Below, in pieces: positions 35,950 to 45,006 of a stretch of DNA of 64,000 bases. The DNA is from VFKU01 sp964620045 (GTDB lineage: Bacteria; Hydrogenedentota; Hydrogenedentia; Hydrogenedentales; GCA-2746185), in contig CAZUJL010000021.1 of assembly GCA_964620045.1 (NCBI GenBank), positions 1 to 64,000 on the forward strand, read 5' to 3'. Every line of letters starts with the position of its first letter. The first letter of the stretch is position 1. The translations under genes were made by a program, and so were the position numbers. The notes beneath the pieces are model-generated. The model was given only the letters and a program-made list of their open reading frames with translations. It was not told the origin of the DNA and did no database searches.

Positions 35950-36009
35950 GGGCGGCCCCCTGTGGCCGCCCTGCACACCACCAACCCGGGCGGCCACAGG
36001 GGGCCGCCC
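35950..36009. repeat. GGGCGGCC palindrome (family C, copies 2 and 3, inverted pair)
   Basis: Two 22-nt copies of the element seen at 28431 face each other: 35950-35971 in reverse orientation and 35988-36009 forward, 16 nt apart, between glmM and ilvA. Together they could form one long cruciform or mRNA hairpin. The identical core at three sites marks a dispersed repeat family. Confidence 0.75.
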
Positions 36010-36022
36010 CTACATTTAAAAT

Positions 36023-37366
36023 TTACAGCGCGCTGATATCGTCCACCAGCGTCTGCACGAGCGTTTCGGCGTCGCGGCTGGACACATGCTGCACCATCAC
36101 GCGGATAATCGGTTCCGTGCCCGACGGCCGAATCACGACGCGGCCTTTGCCCTGCAACTGTTCTTCGGCCTTCTTGCGCACTTTGTCGAGCGCTTCCTCG
36201 GACGGACGCGCGCCGGGCTGCACGGGCACTTTGCCGTGCGCTTCGGGCATCGGCTCGTAGCTGCGCGCGAGTTCGGACAGTTTCCGCCCACGGCGCACCA
36301 GCGTCGCCAGCATCTGCAGCGCCGTGATCATCGCGTCGCCGGTGGTGTTGTAGTCGAGCATCACGATATGGCCGCTCGATTCGCCGCCGAGCGTGAGGCC
36401 TTCCTTGCGCATCGCCTCGACGACGTAGCGATCGCCGACCTTCGTGCGCAGAATCTTCCCGCCCATCGGCGAAATCGCGCGCTCAAGGCCGCCGTTCGCC
36501 ATGATGGTGGTCACGACGGTTTTCTTCGGCAGTGCGTTCCGCTCGATCATGTCCGCCGCGAGCACCGAGAGCACGGCGTTGCCGTCCAGCAGGCGGCCGT
36601 CTTCGTCCGCCAACACGACGCGGTCGCCGTCACCGTCGAACGCGATGCCCAGGTCGGCCTTCTCGCTGATAACGCGCGCGCGCATCACTTCGGGATATAC
36701 CGAGCCGCAGTTCGCGTTGATATTCGTGCCGTCCGGCTCGACGCCGAGCGACACCACCTTCGCGCCCAGTTCCGACAGCGTATTCGGCCCAACGCGGTAC
36801 GCCGCGCCGTTGGCCGCGTCGCACACAATCTTCAGGCCGTCCAGTTTCAGACCGCGCGGGAAGGTCGATTTCGCGTATTCGATGTAGCGCCCGACGGAGT
36901 CTTCAATGCGCTTCGCGCGGCCAAGCTTCGTACCCGTCGGCCGCACGTTGTCGATCTCTTTGCCGACGATCAGCTTTTCGATCTCGTCTTCAATCTCATC
37001 GGGCAGCTTGTAGCCATCGCGCGCGAAAAATTTGATGCCGTTGTCGTAATACGGATTGTGCGACGCGGAGATCATGATCGCAGCGTCCGCACGCAGGCTG
37101 CGCATGATGTACGACACCGCCGGCGTCGGCAACGGACCCACAAGCCGCACGTTGATGCCCATCGAGCACAGCCCGGCCGTCAGCGCGTTCTCGATCATGT
37201 AGCCGGACTGGCGCGTGTCCTTGCCGATCAGAATGGTGTGCGGATTGTCGTCCTTGCGGAAGATGTACCCCGCCGCGCGTCCAACGCGCAGCGCGAGCTC
37301 CGGCGTCATCGGATGGATGTTCGCTTCCCCGCGAATGCCGTCTGTGCCAAATAGCCGCTCAGCCAT
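36023..37366 (-). CDS. glmM: Phosphoglucosamine mutase
   Basis: 447 residues. It converts GlcN-6-P to GlcN-1-P for peptidoglycan and LPS precursors. The phosphoserine loop ISASHNPYYDNG (Ser102), the metal loop FDGDGDR, the sugar-binding GGESSGHIV and the C-terminal phosphate-binding RPSGTEPIIRVM are all conserved. Overlaps folP by 8 nt on the same strand, in the ftsH-folP-glmM order known from many bacteria. Confidence 0.97.
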   Translation of the reverse strand: MAERLFGTDGIRGEANIHPMTPELALRVGRAAGYIFRKDDNPHTILIGKDTRQSGYMIENALTAGLCSMGINVRLVGPLPTPAVSYIMRSLRADAAIMISASHNPYYDNGIKFFARDGYKLPDEIEDEIEKLIVGKEIDNVRPTGTKLGRAKRIEDSVGRYIEYAKSTFPRGLKLDGLKIVCDAANGAAYRVGPNTLSELGAKVVSLGVEPDGTNINANCGSVYPEVMRARVISEKADLGIAFDGDGDRVVLADEDGRLLDGNAVLSVLAADMIERNALPKKTVVTTIMANGGLERAISPMGGKILRTKVGDRYVVEAMRKEGLTLGGESSGHIVMLDYNTTGDAMITALQMLATLVRRGRKLSELARSYEPMPEAHGKVPVQPGARPSEEALDKVRKKAEEQLQGKGRVVIRPSGTEPIIRVMVQHVSSRDAETLVQTLVDDISAL

Positions 37367-38171
37367 GATTCCCTCTCCCCAGTATCGCGTCGCTCATGCG
37401 CGCCACGCGCGCCATTCCCCGCACATCGTGCACGCGCACGGCGTCGGCCCCGTTGGCAATCGCCAGCGCCACCGTCGCCGCGGTCCCCTCGCCGCGTTCC
37501 TCCGGCGGCACATCGAGCACGGCGCCGATGGTCGCCTTGTTCGACGTGCCCACCAGCAGCGGCCGGCCAAAGCGCTTGAACTCGGCCAACCGCCGCAAGA
37601 TGGTTAAATTATGCCCCACGTTTTTTCCGAAGCCAAAGCCGGGGTCCAGCCAGATCCGATTTTCGGTAATCCCGGCTTTACATGCGAACTCCAACCGTTC
37701 TTCGAAAAATCGGCGGATATCATCAATCACATCAACATATTGCGGCGCGGACTGCATCGTTTTCGGGTCACCCTGCATGTGCATGATCACGCACTCACAG
37801 CCCGTTTCCGCCACCACCCCCGCCATGGCCGGGTCCCCCCGCAGGCCGGTGATGTCGTTCACCATCGTCGCGCCCAGCGCCACGGCCCGCCGGGCCGTCT
37901 CGGCGCGGTAGGTATCCACGGACAACCGCAGCCCCGCGCCCTTTAACGCCTCGAACACCGGAACGATACGCCGCAATTCCTCGTCGACGCTGACGGGCTC
38001 CGAACCGGGCCGGGAAGACTCGCCGCCGACGTCGACAATATCCGCGCCGTCGCGCACCATCGCGCGTGCGCGCTCCACGGCCAATTCAACATCCTGCACG
38101 CGGCTCGGACTGAAAAAAGAATCGGGCGTGCGGTTCAGCACGCCCATGATCAGAGTCTTCTTTTGATTCAT
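37359..38171 (-). CDS. folP: Dihydropteroate synthase
   Basis: 270 residues. It joins p-aminobenzoate to pteridine pyrophosphate in folate synthesis. The signatures MGVLNRTPDSFF, GADIVDVGGESSRPG, VNDITGL, DPGFGFGKN and VGTSNKATIG (pterin and pABA sites) are present. It lies between ftsH and glmM on the minus strand. Confidence 0.96.
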   Translation of the reverse strand: MNQKKTLIMGVLNRTPDSFFSPSRVQDVELAVERARAMVRDGADIVDVGGESSRPGSEPVSVDEELRRIVPVFEALKGAGLRLSVDTYRAETARRAVALGATMVNDITGLRGDPAMAGVVAETGCECVIMHMQGDPKTMQSAPQYVDVIDDIRRFFEERLEFACKAGITENRIWLDPGFGFGKNVGHNLTILRRLAEFKRFGRPLLVGTSNKATIGAVLDVPPEERGEGTAATVALAIANGADAVRVHDVRGMARVARMSDAILGRGNHG

Positions 38172-38180
38172 GTGTGTCCA

Positions 38181-38260
38181 GTCCCGGAGGGACGAAAGAA
38201 AGTAGCCCAGCGCGTAAGCGCTGGGCTACGGCAACACAATTTCACTCAACTCCCGGAGGG
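38181..38260. repeat. Palindromic intergenic repeat (family D)
   Basis: Between ftsH and folP: TCCCGGAGGGA (38182-38192), a perfect 12-bp hairpin GTAGCCCAGCGC (38202-38213) / GCGCTGGGCTAC (38218-38229) with loop GTAA, then a second TCCCGGAGGGGA (38251-38262). The hairpin may also influence the ftsH-folP transcript. From memory the arrangement resembles dispersed repeats in planctomycete-type genomes; not searched. Confidence 0.6.
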
Positions 38261-38273
38261 GACGGCAGAACCC

Positions 38274-40235
38274 TCACGCCGTGCCCGGCACAATGTCACC
38301 CGGCGGCAGATCGGCGCCGCGGTCATCTTCCACCGTGCGGCGGCGCGGCGGCTCCGAGGCAATTGTCGCGCTCGGTTTGCTCGGCGTCTTGGGTTCTTCC
38401 TTAACAGGAAGAATTTCCCGGCCGCCCACGCGCGTAATGATCTCGTCCAACTCGATGCCGTCCAGCGTCTCGCGCTCGACCAGCGCGTCCGTGATCGCAT
38501 CCAGCACCGGGCGATGCTTCAGCAGCAATACCTTGGTGTCGCCATAGGCCTCTTCGAGCATGCGGCGAATTTCGCCGTCGATGCGCGCGGCCGTCGCTTC
38601 GCTGAAATCGCGTTCCTTGCTGAAGTCACGGCCGAGGAAAATCTCCTTGCCGTGGCTGAAGGCCACCGGGCCGAGTTCGCTCATGCCGTATTCGCACACC
38701 ATCGCGTGCGCCTGGTTCGTCGCCATCTGCAAGTCGCCGGCGGCGCCCGTCGTGAACTCGTTGTACACGATGTCCTCGGCCGCGCGGCCACCCATCGCCA
38801 CGCGCAGCATCGCAAGCAAGTAGCGCCGCGACAGACTGTGGCGGTCTTCTTCCGGCAACCAGCTCGTCAAACCGAGCGACGGTCCGCGCGGGATAATGGT
38901 GACCTTGTGCACGGGATCCGCTTCCGGCATCAGGCGGCAGACCAGCGCGTGGCCCGCCTCGTGCACGGCCGTCATGCGCGCTTCCTTCGAGCTGATGACC
39001 ATGCTGCGGCGTTCCGGACCCATCAGCACGCGATCCTTGGCCTCGTCGAGGTCATGCCGCGTGACGGCGTCCTGGTTGCGACGCGCCGCAAGCAATGCGG
39101 CCTCGTTCACCAGGTTCGCCAAATCGGCGCCCGAGAAGCCCGGCGTGCCGCGCGCGATCGTGCGCACGTCAACGTCCGCCGAGACCGGCACCTTGTTGTT
39201 GCGAATGTGAATGTTCAGGATCGCTTCGCGGCCAATGATGTCCGGATTCGGCACGACGACCTGGCGGTCGAAGCGGCCAGGGCGCAGCAGCGCCTTGTCG
39301 AGCACGTCCGGCCGGTTGGTGGCCGCCATCAGGATGACGCCTTCGTTCGAATTGAAGCCGTCCATCTCAACCAGCAACTGGTTCAGCGTCTGCTCGCGTT
39401 CATCGTGACCACCGCCGAGGCCTGCGCCGCGCTGGCGGCCGACCGCGTCGATTTCGTCGATAAAGATAATGCAGGGTGCATTTTTTTGGCCCTGCTGGAA
39501 CAGGTCGCGCACGCGGCTTGCGCCGACGCCGACGAACATTTCCACGAAGTCAGAACCGCTGATGGCGAAGAACGGCACGTTTGCTTCGCCCGCCACCGCG
39601 CGCGCCAGCAGAGTCTTGCCGGAGCCTGGAGGGCCGACGAGCAGCACGCCTTTCGGGATGCGGCCGCCCAGCTTTGTAAACTTTTTCGGGTCGCGCAAGA
39701 ACTCGATAATTTCGTGCAGTTCTTCCTTGGCTTCGTCGACACCGGCCACGTCCTTGAACGTAACCATCTTGTCGCCGGGGCTGATGCGCCGCGCGCGGCT
39801 CTTGCCGAAGCTCAGCGCCTTGTTGCTGCCGCCCTGCATCTGGCGGAACATGAAAAACCAGAACAGACCGATGATCAGCAACACCGGGAGCAGGCTGGTG
39901 AGCATCGTCATCCACAACACGTTTTCCGGACCCGGATCGGAGTGGATGCCGAGCTTGTCGAGCTCGGTGCGCCACTCCGGCAGGTACTGGTCGGTGGTGA
40001 ACTCCATCCCTGAGCGGCCGTCCACCGGTTCTTTGTATGTGACCTTAAACCGGTAAAAGCCTTCCTGAATCAGGTCGATGCTGGCGTTCTTGACGTTGCC
40101 CTTGTTGAGCTGCTCAGTAAATTGCGGGGAGCCCGGCTTGACGTTCGTGGCACTCTGCCGAGAAATGGTGGAAAGCCCCAGCAACAGGATGATGAGCAGG
40201 ATGATCCAAATCGAAATCTGCTTGAAAAAGCCCAT
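38274..40235 (-). CDS. ftsH: ATP-dependent zinc metalloprotease FtsH
   Basis: 653 residues. Two transmembrane helices (about 7-25 and 105-130) flank a periplasmic domain; the AAA domain has Walker A GPPGSGKT (201-208), Walker B IIFIDEID and the second region of homology NRPDVLDKALLRPGRFDR. The protease site HEAGH is at 425-429. It degrades unneeded membrane and regulatory proteins. The C-terminal tail is Pro-rich and unconserved. GGAAG precedes the ATG. Confidence 0.97.
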   Translation of the reverse strand: MGFFKQISIWIILLIILLLGLSTISRQSATNVKPGSPQFTEQLNKGNVKNASIDLIQEGFYRFKVTYKEPVDGRSGMEFTTDQYLPEWRTELDKLGIHSDPGPENVLWMTMLTSLLPVLLIIGLFWFFMFRQMQGGSNKALSFGKSRARRISPGDKMVTFKDVAGVDEAKEELHEIIEFLRDPKKFTKLGGRIPKGVLLVGPPGSGKTLLARAVAGEANVPFFAISGSDFVEMFVGVGASRVRDLFQQGQKNAPCIIFIDEIDAVGRQRGAGLGGGHDEREQTLNQLLVEMDGFNSNEGVILMAATNRPDVLDKALLRPGRFDRQVVVPNPDIIGREAILNIHIRNNKVPVSADVDVRTIARGTPGFSGADLANLVNEAALLAARRNQDAVTRHDLDEAKDRVLMGPERRSMVISSKEARMTAVHEAGHALVCRLMPEADPVHKVTIIPRGPSLGLTSWLPEEDRHSLSRRYLLAMLRVAMGGRAAEDIVYNEFTTGAAGDLQMATNQAHAMVCEYGMSELGPVAFSHGKEIFLGRDFSKERDFSEATAARIDGEIRRMLEEAYGDTKVLLLKHRPVLDAITDALVERETLDGIELDEIITRVGGREILPVKEEPKTPSKPSATIASEPPRRRTVEDDRGADLPPGDIVPGTA

Positions 40236-40404
40236 AACTTCTTCCGCTACCTCAAGTTAGACGGCGCGGCGGGTTGCTGGCCCACCAGCTTTATGGTAAC
40301 ACAGGAACCACACCATAACAATCCCGGCGCGCTCGTTCGCTATTCCCGTCCGTGTTTCCCCGGCCTTCCTTTCGTATGATACCCAGCCCACAGGAAACGT
40401 ATTC

Positions 40405-41517
40405 ATGCCCACTTCAACACGGTTTGGCGTCATCATGGCCGGCGGCTCCGGAGAACGGTTCTGGCCGGTCTCGCGGCGCGACCATCCCAAGCAATTGCTA
40501 AGACTTACACGTCCCGATCAGACGATGCTGGGCGAGGCGGTCGAGCGCCTCAGTCCGCTGATCCCGCCTGACAGAATTCTCATTATCACGGCCGCGCACC
40601 TCGTCACGCCGATCCGCGCGGCGAAGGTCGGCGTGCCCGATGCCAACGTGATCGCCGAACCGGCCAAGCGCAATACCTCCGGCTGTCTCGCTTATGCCGC
40701 CGCCTGGCTCATGGCCTCACACGGCGCGCCGGAGTCGATCGCGATGGCGGTCGTCACCGCGGATCACATCATCGAGGATCCGGACCGCTTCCGCGCGACC
40801 GTCGCTGCTTCGCTCGACGCCGCCGAAGCGCAGGACGTCCTCGTCACCCAGGGCATCGTGCCCACGCGGCCCGAAACCGGGTATGGGTACGTGCAAGCGA
40901 AGGACATCGCCAAGCCGCTCGGCGATCGCGGCGGGATCAAAACCTTCGACGTGGCCGCGTTCCACGAAAAACCAAAACAAGACGCAGCCGAGAAATTTAT
41001 CGCCGCCGGCAATTACTTCTGGAACAGCGGCATGTTCTTCTGGCGCGTGAGCACGTTCCTCGGCGAACTCGACCATGCCCGGCCCGCGCTGGCCCAGGCG
41101 ACTCGCGCGATGGCGGACTCCCTGCACGCGAACGATTCCAAAAAAGCCGCCGCGATCTTTGAATCACTGGATGACATCTCCATCGACTACGCGCTGATGG
41201 AGAAAGCGCGCCGCGTGGTGGTCGTGCGCGCGGACTATCCGTGGGACGACGTCGGCGCGTGGACGAGTCTCGATCGCACGCGCCCGCACGACGCGCAGGG
41301 CAATGTCGCCGAAGGCGGGCCAGTGCTCATCGACACCACCAACTCCATCGTCTACAACGCGGCCGGCGCGGACGCCGTTGCCGTGAGCGTGGTCGGCATG
41401 GACAACGTGGTAGTCGTCGTCTCCGAGGACGGTGTGCTCATCGTCCCGAAAGATCGCGCGCAGGATGTCCGCCACGCGGTTGCGGAACTCAAGAAGCGCG
41501 GCGGAAAACAGGTCTAA
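40405..41517 (+). CDS. manC: Mannose-1-phosphate guanylyltransferase
   Basis: 370 residues making GDP-mannose from GTP and mannose-1-P. The nucleotide motif GVIMAGGSGERFWPVSRRDHPKQ, EPAKRNTSG, TADHIIED, FHEKPKQDAAEKFI and WNSGMFFWR match the family. The isomerase domain found in bifunctional enzymes is absent. AGGAAA lies eight bases before the ATG, and a TATGAT -10-like box lies near 40376. GDP-mannose here could supply exopolysaccharide or O-antigen synthesis. Confidence 0.93.
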   Translation: MPTSTRFGVIMAGGSGERFWPVSRRDHPKQLLRLTRPDQTMLGEAVERLSPLIPPDRILIITAAHLVTPIRAAKVGVPDANVIAEPAKRNTSGCLAYAAAWLMASHGAPESIAMAVVTADHIIEDPDRFRATVAASLDAAEAQDVLVTQGIVPTRPETGYGYVQAKDIAKPLGDRGGIKTFDVAAFHEKPKQDAAEKFIAAGNYFWNSGMFFWRVSTFLGELDHARPALAQATRAMADSLHANDSKKAAAIFESLDDISIDYALMEKARRVVVVRADYPWDDVGAWTSLDRTRPHDAQGNVAEGGPVLIDTTNSIVYNAAGADAVAVSVVGMDNVVVVVSEDGVLIVPKDRAQDVRHAVAELKKRGGKQV

Positions 41518-41537
41518 AACTCACGCGGAGATTCACG

Positions 41538-42392
41538 ATGAGACGGACATTGATGTTCGCAGTCGTTACGCTGCTACTCACCGCCTGCGGATCTCGACCG
41601 CATATCGGACTGTCCGACGAAGCGCTCACGCTCGAGCCGGACAAGGACTTTGAAGCGAAGCTCAACGCGGCAGGCAAGGAACTGGGCCGCCCAACCGGAT
41701 CAGACCAAGCCGCAGCGCTTGCTTACTACGATGCCCTCGTCGACAAGACCGGGGTGCCGCCAAACGAATTCGTGCTCAAGACCATGAGCCTCGCGCGCGG
41801 CGACGTCGGCGATATGGTCTTCGTCGGTCCCATTCAGGCGGCCGTCGCGAAGATGCCGCCCGAAGATCTCCTGCGCACCGTCGGGCCCTACGCCGGCACA
41901 GAGAAGCACAAAGAAATGGTGTGGGACGCCCTTATGGCGTCGCTCAACGCACACAAGCTCGGCACGGCGGAACAATGCGCCAAGGTACTGCAAAAATACG
42001 GCAGCGACATCCCGCGCGGGCTGATGGACTTTTTCTATTACCGTTTCCAGCCGCACGATGCGGCCACGCTATGCGCGAACGTGTTCTCCGACAGTGCCGG
42101 CGATCAGCGCAGTTCATTAAAGGAAATCTCCACCCTCGCGCCGTTTGTCGACTGGGAATCGTTTCAATTGTCCGGCGACGCCCGCGCCGAATTGCTTAAG
42201 CGGTTGCCTACACTCATCGAAAGCAAGTACTGGTGGGTGCGGCGCTATGCGGCCGACGTGATCTACAAGTTCGAGGGACTGCAGCAGCCTGAGGTGGTGC
42301 AACCCTTGCTGCGCGATTCCGAGCCGCTGGTGGCCCGACACCTCAAAAAACAGGATGAGGACTTGGGGAGGATGCGTGATCGTTTCAAGTAA
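41538..42392 (+). CDS. Putative lipoprotein, alpha-helical
   Basis: 284 residues. The lipobox LLLTACGS gives a lipidated Cys near residue 16. The rest is helical, with WWVRRYAADVIYKFEGLQQPEVVQPLLRDSE near the C-terminus resembling a HEAT-like repeat pair. No family is recognised. It follows manC by 20 nt and may share its transcript. Ends in a bidirectional terminator. Confidence 0.65.
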   Translation: MRRTLMFAVVTLLLTACGSRPHIGLSDEALTLEPDKDFEAKLNAAGKELGRPTGSDQAAALAYYDALVDKTGVPPNEFVLKTMSLARGDVGDMVFVGPIQAAVAKMPPEDLLRTVGPYAGTEKHKEMVWDALMASLNAHKLGTAEQCAKVLQKYGSDIPRGLMDFFYYRFQPHDAATLCANVFSDSAGDQRSSLKEISTLAPFVDWESFQLSGDARAELLKRLPTLIESKYWWVRRYAADVIYKFEGLQQPEVVQPLLRDSEPLVARHLKKQDEDLGRMRDRFK

Positions 42393-42396
42393 ATCA

Positions 42397-42421
42397 TTTC
42401 GCGAACCTTCGGTTCGCGAAA
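42397..42421. terminator. Bidirectional terminator
   Basis: A perfect 11-bp hairpin TTTCGCGAACC/GGTTCGCGAAA with a three-base loop sits between convergent genes, with A/T-rich flanks on both sides. Confidence 0.8.
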
Positions 42422-42427
42422 AATTTC

Positions 42428-42940
42428 TTACCCAGCGACGGGACGCTTCGCCATCATCTGATAAAAGACGTAGCCCCACAGAAACACCAGGCCCGCGAGC
42501 AAACAGCGGACCTGAAATTTCATCGTAAGCCGCACGTCACCGGTCGGTGAGAGCTCGAGCACATTCTGATTGAGTTGGTTCGCCAGCGACAATGGCGTGC
42601 GCACACCGAAATAAATAGCCATAATCGCGCAGAACGCGCTGATCGAAACGAAGGCGATCTCCCAGCGATCGAGCGCAGCTCCCCGGTTGGTCGATGCGAT
42701 TCGTTTCGATAGCAGAAAACCGAGCGCACCCAGCACGGCCACGCCATACTTGCCGACGAGGCTCGACGAATCGTAGATCAAATCGAGCGCGCGCATTTGC
42801 GCCTCGGGAACGTGCCCGGCTTCCGGAAGCGGTTGCGGAAGGGAACCGGTGTGCTCCAGCCGGTTATCGACCAGCATAATGAGCCCAGTTACCAGCAGTC
42901 CTGCAATCAGCGAGACGATGAATGCGTTTGATGGTTTCAT
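42428..42940 (-). CDS. Hypothetical four-helix membrane protein
   Basis: 170 residues with hydrophobic segments at about 7-25, 62-80, 94-113 and 143-163. No family is recognised. Some family-like features are a conserved-looking NQLNQNVLELSPTGDVRL loop between helices 3 and 4. It stands alone between the lipoprotein and the MaoC gene. Confidence 0.6.
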   Translation of the reverse strand: MKPSNAFIVSLIAGLLVTGLIMLVDNRLEHTGSLPQPLPEAGHVPEAQMRALDLIYDSSSLVGKYGVAVLGALGFLLSKRIASTNRGAALDRWEIAFVSISAFCAIMAIYFGVRTPLSLANQLNQNVLELSPTGDVRLTMKFQVRCLLAGLVFLWGYVFYQMMAKRPVAG

Positions 42941-43045
42941 ATACCCTCACGCTGGCCAGCCGCATGGAGTCTAGCGCCGTGGACTCTGGAATCCCAATGC
43001 CGCGACGCCTACAGTATTCGGCGTCCCCGCCCCGAGGAAACACAG

Positions 43046-43486
43046 ATGCTTGCACAATCACGCCGCTTTCATGATCTGGCGCTCGGCGAAGAATTCGCCA
43101 TGCCCTCACGCACGGTCACCGAGGCGCACTTCTCGCTCTTCCAGGCGCTCTCGGGCGACAACCACCCGATCCACTACGATCGCGACTACTGCAAGCGGCA
43201 GGGCCACCGCGACCTGCTCGCGCACGGCTTCCAGGTGATCGCGTTCACCGCGGCGGGCGCGGGCCTCTTCCCGCACGTGATGGGCGAGTCGCTCATCGGC
43301 TTCATCGAACAGTCCAGCCGCTTCCTGAAAGGCGTCTTCCCCGGCGACACGCTGCACCCGAAGCTCGTCATCACCGCGCTCACGCCACAGCGCACCACGG
43401 GCGTCATCACCATGCGCTCCACCATCCACAACCAGCACAACGAACTCGTGCTCGACGGCGAACACAAGTACCTCGTGCGGCTCTAA
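43046..43486 (+). CDS. MaoC-like (R)-hydratase/dehydratase
   Basis: 146-residue hot-dog fold protein. The hydratase-2 motif region appears as FSLFQALSGDNHPIHYDRDYCKRQGHRDLLAHGF, with the Asp/His dyad (D and H of GDNHPIH). It hydrates trans-2-enoyl-CoA or acts on related CoA esters. GAGGAAA precedes the ATG. It fits the acyl-CoA theme of the window. Confidence 0.9.
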   Translation: MLAQSRRFHDLALGEEFAMPSRTVTEAHFSLFQALSGDNHPIHYDRDYCKRQGHRDLLAHGFQVIAFTAAGAGLFPHVMGESLIGFIEQSSRFLKGVFPGDTLHPKLVITALTPQRTTGVITMRSTIHNQHNELVLDGEHKYLVRL

Positions 43487-43518
43487 ATCTCAGGTACTAT
43501 TCACGCGGGGACTCTGGC

Positions 43519-44250
43519 ATGAACTTGGCCGAACGATTTCAGTCGCTGAAGGGCCGTCACATCACGGATGAAGACGGCGAAGAATACACGCTGGAATTGC
43601 AGCCGGCGATGTCCGATGCGGACATCGCCGCACTCGAGAAACAACTCCCCTGTCCCATTCCGGCCGATATCCGCGCCGCGCTAAAAATCACACAGGGCTT
43701 CGTGAATGGTCCGCTGGACGCGTTCGACATAGGTGGGGTGTTAAAAAATGGCTTCGGTTTCGATGAGATCTTTCCGCATGCATTTCCGATCGCCCATGAT
43801 GGATATGGGAACTATTGGGTCGTAGACATCCTCCCTTCATCAAGGGATTGGGAACCGATCTACTTGGCATGTCACGATGCGCCTGTAATTGTCTATCAAT
43901 GTGCGACTCTTTTAGAGTTTCTTGATGCATTTATAGACCTTGCGCAGACGCCGAACACAGGTCCTCTCAATTTCACACGCTATGATGGTGGGCCGTGGAG
44001 AATCTGGGATAAGCCGAACACTATCGACCGACCTACCGCGTTGTCCGGCTCCGACCCGGAATTGCGCGCGTTTGCCGAGACCCTCGCTGACGAATGGCTG
44101 ATCGTCGATCTGCGCAATCCGAAAATCGGCGACGGTTTCGCCTGGGGCCGTGCAAAGTCACGCGATGACATCAAGCGCTGGAAAACCCTGCCAATGTGGG
44201 CGTACCTCCCTAAAAAATCCCTGCTCCAGCGGATCTTCGGGAAAAAATAA
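43519..44250 (+). CDS. SMI1/KNR4 (SUKH) family protein
   Basis: 243 residues. The N-terminal QPAMSDADIAALEKQLPCPIPADIRAALKITQGF is the SUKH signature, followed by GFDEIFPHAFPIAHDGYGNYWVVDI and the later ATLLEFLDAFI helix. SUKH proteins often act as immunity proteins against contact-dependent toxins, but some are housekeeping adaptors. No toxin gene is adjacent. The middle of the gene (about 43730-43990) is clearly more AT-rich than its ends, as if replaced by recombination. Confidence 0.78.
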   Translation: MNLAERFQSLKGRHITDEDGEEYTLELQPAMSDADIAALEKQLPCPIPADIRAALKITQGFVNGPLDAFDIGGVLKNGFGFDEIFPHAFPIAHDGYGNYWVVDILPSSRDWEPIYLACHDAPVIVYQCATLLEFLDAFIDLAQTPNTGPLNFTRYDGGPWRIWDKPNTIDRPTALSGSDPELRAFAETLADEWLIVDLRNPKIGDGFAWGRAKSRDDIKRWKTLPMWAYLPKKSLLQRIFGKK

Positions 44251-45006
44251 TTACCGCTGTTCCGGATACCAGTAGTCGTCCACGATTTTCCGGAACGACT
44301 GGCGTTTAATCAGCGGCCACCACGCCATGTAGAACATGTGCCAGTCGCCGTGTTCGTCAAACTTGCGCGTGCAGATCGTCGCTTTGGCCTCGGACGTTTT
44401 CATCTTCATGCCAAGCCCGTTGCGCTTGCCGTACTTGCGCACCGCGCGAAAAAATTCGACGTCCTCCGCGATATCTTTCTCCTCGTTGTAGCCGCCGATC
44501 GCATCGAACGCCGCGCGCGAGCAAAACACCACGCCACCCTCCATGCGCAGCAACCCGGTCACCAGTGTGCCGACCACGAACCGTGTCGCCGCGAGACCGG
44601 CAGATTTGCGTTCGAACTCCCACCCCGTCGCGCCGCCCGCGAATTTCCCTGTCGACATCGCCGCGTCGATCGCGTTGAAGGTTTCCACATGGATATTCGT
44701 GTCCGCATCGCAAAAGGCGAGAATTTGCCCGCGTGCAATCGCGGCGCCCCCGTTGCGCGACGATGCAATGCGCCGGCGCTCGACCTTGGCGACACGCGCA
44801 CCCGCCTGCAGCGCGATGGCCGCGGTGGAATCCGTGGAGTTGTTGTCGGCCACCACGATCTCGGCGCCTTCCGGTCCGCGGTGATACCGCGCCCGTGCGG
44901 CGCTCGCGCTGGTCAACAAACGCGGCAATAGCTTTTCTTCGTTGTAGGCGGGGATGATCAGTGAAATAATCGGTGCGTCGTTCAATCCGTCCGCCTCCAC
45001 AATCAC
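44251..45006 (-). CDS. Glycosyltransferase family 2
   Basis: 251 residues of GT-A fold. IISLIIPAYNEEKLLPRLL, EIVVADNNSTDST (nucleotide binding), AFCDADTN (metal-binding DXD) and GGYNEEKDIAEDVEFFRAVRKYGK (catalytic-base region) are visible. It transfers a sugar to an unknown lipid or glycan acceptor. It starts with GTG, overlapping the crotonase stop by 4 nt, so the two are translationally coupled despite unrelated functions. No transmembrane helix. Confidence 0.88.
   Translation of the reverse strand: MIVEADGLNDAPIISLIIPAYNEEKLLPRLLTSASAARARYHRGPEGAEIVVADNNSTDSTAAIALQAGARVAKVERRRIASSRNGGAAIARGQILAFCDADTNIHVETFNAIDAAMSTGKFAGGATGWEFERKSAGLAATRFVVGTLVTGLLRMEGGVVFCSRAAFDAIGGYNEEKDIAEDVEFFRAVRKYGKRNGLGMKMKTSEAKATICTRKFDEHGDWHMFYMAWWPLIKRQSFRKIVDDYWYPEQR

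Noticed and set aside
38163..40013. 616-codon plus-strand frame opposite ftsH
   Set aside because: Shadow of a highly conserved gene; translation is low-complexity His/Arg/Ala and has no ribosome-binding site.
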